Assembly: GCA_964432875.1 (NCBI GenBank)
Contig: CAYSPJ010000216.1
Location: 1-6,329 of the forward strand
Direction: 5' to 3'
DNA from: JACJYE01 sp964432875
Lineage (GTDB): Bacteria > Bacteroidota > Bacteroidia > Chitinophagales > Saprospiraceae
Length of the DNA stretch: 6,329 bases
Within the stretch, counting starts at the first letter, position 1, and the number at the start of each line of letters is the position of its first letter. Below the pieces are notes generated by a model that was not told the origin of the DNA, made no database searches, and saw only the letters and a list, made by a program, of their open reading frames with translations. The translations under genes were made by a program, and so were the position numbers. Below, piece after piece: positions 1 through 4,800 of this stretch.

Positions 1-34
1 GGTCATCGGTAAGCCGTTCAAATTGCGGTTGCAT
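1..34 (-). CDS. N-terminus of a probable IS5-type transposase (cut by window edge)
   Basis: An ATG at 34-32 opens a frame reading MQPQFERLTDD before the window ends. This is the first ATG after an in-frame TGA a few codons upstream, and AGGA lies just before it. An F/Y-x-x-L-T/S-D-x start is typical of the N-terminal region (DUF4096-like) of IS5-family DDE transposases, which continue with a QW...I..LLP segment. Only 11 residues are visible, with no catalytic residues, so the call is an inference from the opening motif plus the IS-like end at about 108. If correct, the enzyme would mobilise the element that begins at 108. It could also be an unrelated short reading frame. Confidence 0.4.
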   Translation of the reverse strand, partial: MQPQFERLTDD

Positions 35-108
35 ATCCTGATAGTTTGGTCACTTCAAGATACGCCGAAGACCACATTTTTTAAAACTTTAAATTTTTGA
101 ACACGCTC
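1..108 (-). mobile_element. Left end of a putative IS5-family insertion sequence
   Basis: On the minus strand the segment GAGCGTGTTCAAAAATTT begins at 108, and 73 bases later comes the ATG of the transposase-like frame. A GAG-CGTGTT-type terminus followed by a short untranslated leader fits the layout of IS5-family elements. The bases just outside the proposed end read TTAA (minus, 112-109), which fits the YTAR target preferred by IS5 itself. The other end lies outside the window, so terminal inverted repeats and a target duplication cannot be confirmed. The exact border is an inference. Confidence 0.3.
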
Positions 109-142
109 TTAATGTCTACTATCTCCCGTTTTTACTTTGAGC

Positions 143-161
143 CATTGTTAGCTCTAGTATT
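143..161 (-). repeat. Downstream copy of the direct repeat bounding the hydrolase unit
   Basis: Minus strand AATACTAGAGCTAACAATG, nine bases past the hydrolase stop codon. It matches 14 of 19 positions of the copy at 866-884, including an exact shared AATACTAG. The following bases (GGCTCAAAG...) continue in a way that resembles the first half of an integron-type recombination site, but a matching second half (a GTTRRRY core) is not visible before the putative IS end at 108. It could be a cassette boundary or a chance direct repeat. Confidence 0.4.
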
Positions 162-169
162 TTCTCTAA

Positions 170-847
170 TTAATAGGAAATATTTATAATCTCTCCCTGT
201 TTGTTTAGTAAAATTATTTTAGAGTCTTCATTTGTTATATCGTCACCAGGCCCAATATGATAAACAGCGAACATTTTACTTACAACTCCTAATTTAACTC
301 CTTTTTTATTTGCGTCCAAAAGCAACCATGCTGGGATAAATGCCCAATCAATGTCCTTTAATGATGCAATGGTTTCAACGTGTTCAGTATCTCCAGAAAT
401 AAATATTTTTTTGTTATGCCAAGTTATCAAATATGAATAGTGATTAAAGGAAAATAGGTGTTTTGTTTTAAAAGCTTCAATTTTGAAGTCCGCTAATTCA
501 TTATTTAGTTTCAATAGCTCTTTAACGTTCCTTGGAGTATAAACTTTTCCATCAAGCTTTTTTGCTGATTTTTTAACTAATCTTCCAGAATAATGATCTG
601 AATGTTTATGTGTGTAAATAAAAATAGGCTTGTTTTTTACACTGTCCAATTCCGACAAATCATATTCCATGTAATTGTGGGCACCTGATTTGTAAGGGAA
701 ATCAATATAAATGTTTGAAGTACCATCTGTCATATAAAGTCCGCAGTTTCCTATGAACCTAATATTTATTTCAGAAGTTTGGCTAAAACCAGAAATTGAA
801 TAACAAATTAGTGTCAGAAGTCCGTAGGTTTTTAAAATTCCTATCAT
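170..847 (-). CDS. Secreted metallo-beta-lactamase-fold hydrolase (UlaG/Lactamase_B_2-like)
   Basis: A complete 225-residue protein. Residues 1-23 form a signal peptide (hydrophobic core LLTLICYSISG, probable cut after GFSQ), so the enzyme should act in the periplasm or outside the cell. The metal site is recognisable: T-H-K-H-S-D-H at 79-85 gives the HxHxDH motif (H80, H82, D84, H85), with a candidate third-motif histidine at H130 or H136, SGDTEH with D153, and YHIGP with H197. The start FIGNCGLYMTDG...IYIDF and the GDTE/HIGP pattern resemble UlaG-type or UPF0173-type hydrolases more than true beta-lactamases. The substrate cannot be told. At about 225 residues it is a minimal single-domain version. 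The start fits because the signal peptide begins directly at this ATG. GC is roughly one third, against about 60% in the large gene, which suggests transfer. It stands alone between imperfect direct repeats. Confidence 0.88.
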   Translation of the reverse strand: MIGILKTYGLLTLICYSISGFSQTSEINIRFIGNCGLYMTDGTSNIYIDFPYKSGAHNYMEYDLSELDSVKNKPIFIYTHKHSDHYSGRLVKKSAKKLDGKVYTPRNVKELLKLNNELADFKIEAFKTKHLFSFNHYSYLITWHNKKIFISGDTEHVETIASLKDIDWAFIPAWLLLDANKKGVKLGVVSKMFAVYHIGPGDDITNEDSKIILLNKQGEIINISY

Positions 848-865
848 ATCTTGTTTCTTTAAAAT

Positions 866-884
866 GTTTGCTAACGCTAGTATT
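866..884 (-). repeat. Upstream copy of the direct repeat bounding the hydrolase unit
   Basis: Minus strand AATACTAGCGTTAGCAAAC, ending 18 bases before the hydrolase ATG. It pairs with the copy at 143-161 (14 of 19 identical, same orientation), giving a 723-bp unit with a single gene. It contains GCGTTAGC, which resembles an integron attC crossover core (GTTRRRY), though the last core positions do not fit the consensus. The composition changes near here, from AT-rich on the gene side to more balanced on the other side. Confidence 0.4.
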
Positions 885-934
885 GCCGCACCTCCCCAAA
901 GTTCATGTTTTACTTAGTCAGAGGTGCGTCAATA
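881..934. repeat. Inverted repeat with 14-bp arms beside the hydrolase unit
   Basis: TATTGCCGCACCTC (881-894) and GAGGTGCGTCAATA (921-934) are inverted copies with one mismatch, separated by 26 bases. The inner arm overlaps the direct repeat at 866-884, so the hairpin sits right at the proposed border of the AT-rich unit. There is no T-run beside either arm, so it does not look like a simple terminator. It could be a recombination-site stem, a regulatory hairpin in the leader of the hydrolase transcript, or a remnant of another repeat. Confidence 0.5.
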
Positions 935-1025
935 TCGCCTATGTACAGACCAGCCCCTTTCTCCCGAGGGCGGCCAAGTAGCCCCCATCACTCACCTAAC
1001 CATACCAACTAAAGGTGTCCCAGGG

Positions 1026-1037
1026 TTTAGCGCTAAA
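1026..1037. promoter_or_regulatory. 12-bp perfect palindrome TTTAGCGCTAAA, possible operator
   Basis: A perfect 12-bp palindrome 24 bases downstream (on the minus strand) of the TATATTTG box at 1062-1069. A dimeric regulator could bind such a site near a transcription start, but nothing in the window identifies one. It could be chance. Confidence 0.25.
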
Positions 1038-1061
1038 GGCAAGTCCTGATTTTCAATTGGA

Positions 1062-1092
1062 CAAATATAATGTAAAGTCCATTGTCAGTAAA
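1062..1092 (-). promoter_or_regulatory. Bacteroidota-type promoter candidate facing the hydrolase
   Basis: On the minus strand TATATTTG (1069-1062) matches the Bacteroidota -7 consensus TAnnTTTG exactly. A TTTA (1092-1089), one base off the -33 TTTG, lies 19 bases upstream, which is the expected spacing. Transcription would run toward the hydrolase ATG at 847, leaving a leader of about 210 bases that contains the 881-934 inverted repeat. No closer TAnnTTTG box was seen for that gene. Confidence 0.4.
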
Positions 1093-1187
1093 TACCCCAG
1101 CAAAAAAAGTTGTTTTTTTACAAGTCCAAGCGCTCCAGCAGGCTCTGCACCCTTCCCCAGCCCTATAGGTGCGCTCAGCCTTTTTAG

Positions 1188-1212
1188 CCACGGATTGCGC
1201 GGATTTTCACGG
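1188..1212. repeat. CCACGGATT-type 9-bp periodic repeat
   Basis: The plus strand reads CCACGGATT, GCGCGGATT, TTCACGG: consecutive 9-base units. This resembles the CACGGATT/CACAGATT interspersed repeat seen scattered in intergenic DNA of many Bacteroidota and other bacteria. The related 9-mers at 1794-1820 suggest the same family. Function unknown. Confidence 0.5.
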
Positions 1213-1334
1213 AGCTGCCTGATAGTAGGTTGGTATTTTGGATAAGGTCAGTTTTGAAACCCGATTCGTCCTGCCAAAATTCAGCCAGGATCGGCCCAAA
1301 GAGCAGCGCCTTAAAGCCGTGCTTCAAAAGAGAT

Positions 1335-1363
1335 GCCTAAACTTCATGCTCCTGCAGCCAAGC
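1335..1363 (+). repeat. 29-bp dispersed repeat, copy 1
   Basis: It matches 6275-6303 in the same orientation with 27 of 29 bases identical (shared core AACTTCATGCTCCTG, then AGCCAAGC). Weaker similarity extends upstream to CCGTG at 1317-1321 (CCGTG at 6262-6266 in the other copy). In this copy TTCATGCT (1343-1350) and AGCATGAA (1361-1368) form a perfect 8-bp hairpin stem with a 10-base loop; copy 2 lacks the second arm. The two copies bracket the large gene. It is probably a genome-wide interspersed repeat. Confidence 0.6.
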
Positions 1364-1400
1364 ATGAAATCTGACGACCCTAGCAAGGTATCTGCCTTTG

Positions 1401-1442
1401 CGCTTAATTCTACGGCATTGCCCTAAAGCCGTAGGTTAAACG
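1401..1442. repeat. Imperfect hairpin with attC-like ends
   Basis: CTACGGC (1410-1416) pairs with GCCGTAG (1428-1434) around an 11-base loop. Outside this TTAA pairs with TTAA (1404-1407 with 1436-1439), and CG pairs with CG at the outer ends. The right end contains GTTAAAC, an exact fit to the integron core GTTRRRY, and the left end contains GCTTAAT, one base off RYYYAAC. At about 42 bases it is shorter than usual attC sites, so this may be only a hairpin. Confidence 0.4.
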
Positions 1443-1625
1443 TTTTCCCACTCGTCCCCGGCCTTTGAACAGGACGCCCTCCCGCATGGCTTCGCCGCCG
1501 ATAAGTCGCAAAGCCTTATCGCCATCAACAACCCAGTAACTGCCCAAGTCATGCATCACGGCTATAAAGCTAAAGGTTTTTTTTTGAAATGGCAAATGTT
1601 TGGAAATTGGGGGGGAAGTTGAGGG

Positions 1626-1745
1626 GCGAGTTTCGATCCCGCCTCACTGCGTTCGGACGGGTCGTCGCTACGCTCCGGTTGCGAGCTGCGATCCCGCCTC
1701 ACTGCGTTCGGACGGGATGTCGCTCTGCTCCAGTTGCGAGCTTGC
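1626..1745. repeat. Tandem duplication of a 55-bp GC-rich unit
   Basis: Units at 1635-1689 and 1690-1745 share a 27-base identical start (GATCCCGCCTCACTGC, then GTTCGGACGGG) and differ at about five positions afterwards, plus a one-base insertion near the end of unit 2. A partial GCGAG copy at 1626-1630 precedes unit 1. On the minus strand each unit holds short inverted repeats (CCCG...CGGG and GCTC...GAGC), so each could fold. This resembles REP/BIME-like intergenic elements. No coding function is apparent. Confidence 0.65.
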
Positions 1746-1785
1746 CCCCAGCAGGCCGCTGAAGGAAGTGAAGGGGAGCCAGATT

Positions 1786-1862
1786 AAAATTGTCCACAGA
1801 TGACACAAATGAGCCTGATGAGGGACCGCCCCATCAGCCCCATCCACATCATCTGTGGACAA
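1786..1862 (-). terminator. Very long hairpin with short U-tract after the large secreted-protein gene
   Basis: The hairpin begins 14 bases after the TAG stop of the 1877-5881 gene. Arms on the minus strand run 1862-1829 and 1823-1790, with a five-base loop (CGGTC). The outer 14 positions pair perfectly (TTGTCCACAGATGA with TCATCTGTGGACAA). Over 34 positions I count 26 Watson-Crick pairs, 7 G-U pairs and one G-G mismatch. The stem is followed by TTTT (1789-1786) and AATC. Position and strand suit an intrinsic terminator or 3'-end stabiliser for the large gene, although the stem is far longer and the U-tract shorter than a textbook terminator. Confidence 0.65.
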
Positions 1863-1876
1863 ACACAAGCGCAGGA

Positions 1877-4800
1877 CTACTGTTTGATCAACTTCCGAAT
1901 AGCCATGCCGCCCTCATCCGCGATAAAGCGCACCACGTACGCCCCGGCCGGCAATCCCGCGATCGAAAGCTGCTGGGTGCCCGCCGTGCGCAGCGGCTCA
2001 TCCTGCAGCAGTTGGCCCGCGATGCTCCAGAGCTGCACCCGGCCTGGCCCTTCGGACTGCACCCAGAGGTGCGTCTGCGCCGGGTTGGGGAAGAGCATGA
2101 AGGCCGGCTCGCCCGCTGCCTCCGTGCTCGACAAAGCCGGGTCGAAGTACAGGCCCACCAGGTCGATCCAGACCTTGTTGGCGCTGGGCAGGGTGACATC
2201 CCGCACGAATTCCAGGTCGATCTTTTGGATGGCCGTCATGTTCGGCGGGTTGGCCGCCCAGCTTGCCAGGGCGAAATCCTGCACCGGGATGTCGAGCAGC
2301 GTCCAGTCCGTGCCGAGCTCGATGAAGGTCTCGCTGCCGCCGTCCTGGGCGTTGATGCCTTGGGTATCCTGCAGGTTGATCTTCACTGCCGTAGCCGGGG
2401 TTTCCGCCCGGGCCACGATGACGATGCGGTTGAAGGCGCTCAAATCCACCGGCGGGAAAGCCCACATGTAATAAACCGTGCGGTTGTCCGTCAGCTCCGT
2501 ATCGTAATCCAGCTCGACCGCCACATTGCCGTACTCGCCGATGCCCGGGCGGTCGAGGGCAGTCATATTGCCCGCCGAGAAGCCGGCGACTTCGCGGAAA
2601 CCGCCGACGTTGGTGTATTCGCGCCCGCCTTCCACGATGGTGAAATCGGAATAGACAAAGTAAGGCGAAGGCTCTACCGCATTGCCCGCCAGGGCGATCT
2701 CGGCGTCCAGGATGTGCAGGGTGGCCTGCTTGGCGCCCAGCGCTTGCGGCGCGAAGGCGACGGAAATGCTCGCCTGTTCCAGCGCCGCCAAGGCGATCTC
2801 TTGGGTGATGTTTTCCAAGACAAAGTCGCCGGCATCGGGCCCGTCGATGAAGATGTCCTCCGGCCGCACGGCCAACTGCCCGCCGCCCGCGTTGCTGAAA
2901 GCCACCTCTACCGGGGTGGAAGTAGCGCCGGCTTCCTGGCTGCCGAAATCAATGGTTGTAGCGCTCACCGCCAGTTCCGGGTCGCCGGGCAAAAAGTCCA
3001 GCGCGATGTCGTCGATATCCCATTGGGTGATGTTGTCGGTCTGCCCGTCGAAGATCCAGGCGAAGCGCAGGTCCTCTGCGCCCAGCCCGTGCTCCTCCTG
3101 AGTGAGGATGGCCGAAAACTCGGAAGCGCCGATGAAAGGCGGATTTACCCATTCGGCGATGAGGTGCTGCTCGCCCGCGGTGATGGTCACCACTTTCAGG
3201 GTGTAGATGCCCGGCGAGCCGAAGTCCCGGATGCGGTATTTGAAGGAAAAGAGCAAGCTGTCCGCATCGCCGGTCTGCACTTTGGGCGACTGCAAGGGGA
3301 AGACGCCCTGGCTCTCGGGTTGCCACCAGAAGACCATCTCTGGCGCTTCGCCGCCGGCATTATTGGAGTTGAAAGCGCCCCAGTTGATGGCATCGGCGCT
3401 CCAGCCGATGGGCAGCCCACCGCCGGTCAGCCCCTCGAAGCGTTCGATCCAGGGCAGTTCCGTGATCGTGGGGTCCAGGCCCGCGCCGCTGAGCGCGATG
3501 CTCAGGTGCTGCACCTGCAAGACGGCTTCCTGCGGGCCTTCCTCCGTCGGTAAGAAGGATACGGTGACGGTAGCCTGCTCGCCGGCAGCCAGCACCGCTT
3601 CCGCTGCCAAGTTTTCTAAAACAAAAGCAGCCGCATCCGGGCCAGCGATGGCGATGTCCTCCGGCCCTACCCGCAGCGTATCGCCGCCGATGTTGCGGAT
3701 GGTGAAAACGATGGGCGCCGAAGCTTCCTCCAAGACCACGGTGCCAAAATCCCCCGCACCCGGGCTTACCTCCAGGGCCGAAAGCGCGCTCAGCGCAACA
3801 TCATCGATATCCCATTGGGTGATATCCCCGGTGGTACCCTCAAATACCCAGGCCAATTGCAGGGCCTCGGCCCCGATGCCGTGCTGCGCGCGGTACAAGA
3901 CCGCCGCAAATTCATTGGCCGCGATATCGCCGGGGTCCACCCATTCCTGGATGAGGTACTCCTGCCCATCGGCGATGGCCAGCACTTTCAGGCTGAAGGG
4001 GCCGGGCGCGCCAAAGTCCCGCACCCGATGCTTGAACGAGAAGACCATGCTGTCCAGCCCACCGGTGAGGATGGCTGGCGTGGTCAGCCGCAACTCGCCC
4101 GTGGTGATGGGTTGCCACCAAAAGTTCATTTCCGGGGCCGTGCCTCCGGCAGCGTTGGCATTGAACGCCCCCCAGTTGGGATGCGTGCGCGTCCAGCCTT
4201 GCGGCAGGCTGCCGTTGGTCAGGCCATCGAAACCCTCGAACCAGGGGAAGTCCAGGATGCGCGCATCGAAAGCCGTGCCGCTCACCGGGATTTTCAGGGT
4301 ATCCACTACCAGGTAAATCTCCTTCAACCCTACCGTATTGGGAGCGAAACGCACTTGCACCGCCGCGCTCTCGCCGGGCAATAGCACCCGTTCCTCAGCC
4401 AGGTTTTCCAACACGAACTCATCGGCATCCGAAAGGATGGCAAAGGACGCCCCGACGGGGAAGTGGTCGGAGCCCCAGATACCGGTGGGGGAAGGCTGGT
4501 CTAGGAAAATCTCCGCCTGTAATGGGCGGAGTCGCTCGGCGGCCTGCTTGCCGAAGAAGATGTAGTCGATGCGCCGCTGCTGATGATCGAGGTGGTAATT
4601 GAGCGTGCCGTGCTCCGGCGCCAAGTGGTTTTCGTGGAAGAGCGGATAGACGTCGATGAAATCCTCATACACCAGCTCCATCTCGTCCCAGTCGGGGTTG
4701 GCATTGAAATCGCCGCACAGGAAGCGCAAGCCCCCGGACTGCGTCTGAGCGATGAAGCTCTTCAGGTGTTGGATTTGCTGGATGCGGATATCCTGGTTCA

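Larger units (their letters stand above)
848..1876. other. Repeat-dense intergenic region without a convincing gene
   Basis: About 1 kb between the hydrolase start and the end of the large gene. Short open frames exist on both strands (for example 1410-1595 minus and 1015-1245 plus), but they are built from repeats and low-complexity stretches and show no recognisable domain or signal peptide. What can be seen are separate repeat structures (listed individually), a T9 run at 1577-1585 and a G7 run at 1609-1615. No tRNA, rRNA or CRISPR pattern was noticed. Confidence 0.7.

Noticed and set aside
1577..1585. T9 run as the tail of an intrinsic terminator
   Set aside because: No stable GC-rich hairpin lies directly before it on the plus strand, and no plus-strand gene ends nearby.
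1410..1595. 61-residue minus-strand open frame (MPFQKKTFSFIAVMHDLGSY...)
   Set aside because: No recognisable domain or plausible promoter; the start falls beside an A/T run and the end lies in the hairpin at 1401-1442. It is probably a chance frame in repeat-rich DNA.
1635..1745. Possible CRISPR array
   Set aside because: Only two units lie directly adjacent with nearly identical full lengths, so there are no unique spacers; it is a plain tandem duplication.
1790..3553. 587-codon plus-strand open frame opposite the large gene
   Set aside because: It is rich in R, H, G, V and Q, as expected from the antisense of a GC-rich gene, and the minus frame has clear domains, a signal peptide and catalytic motifs.
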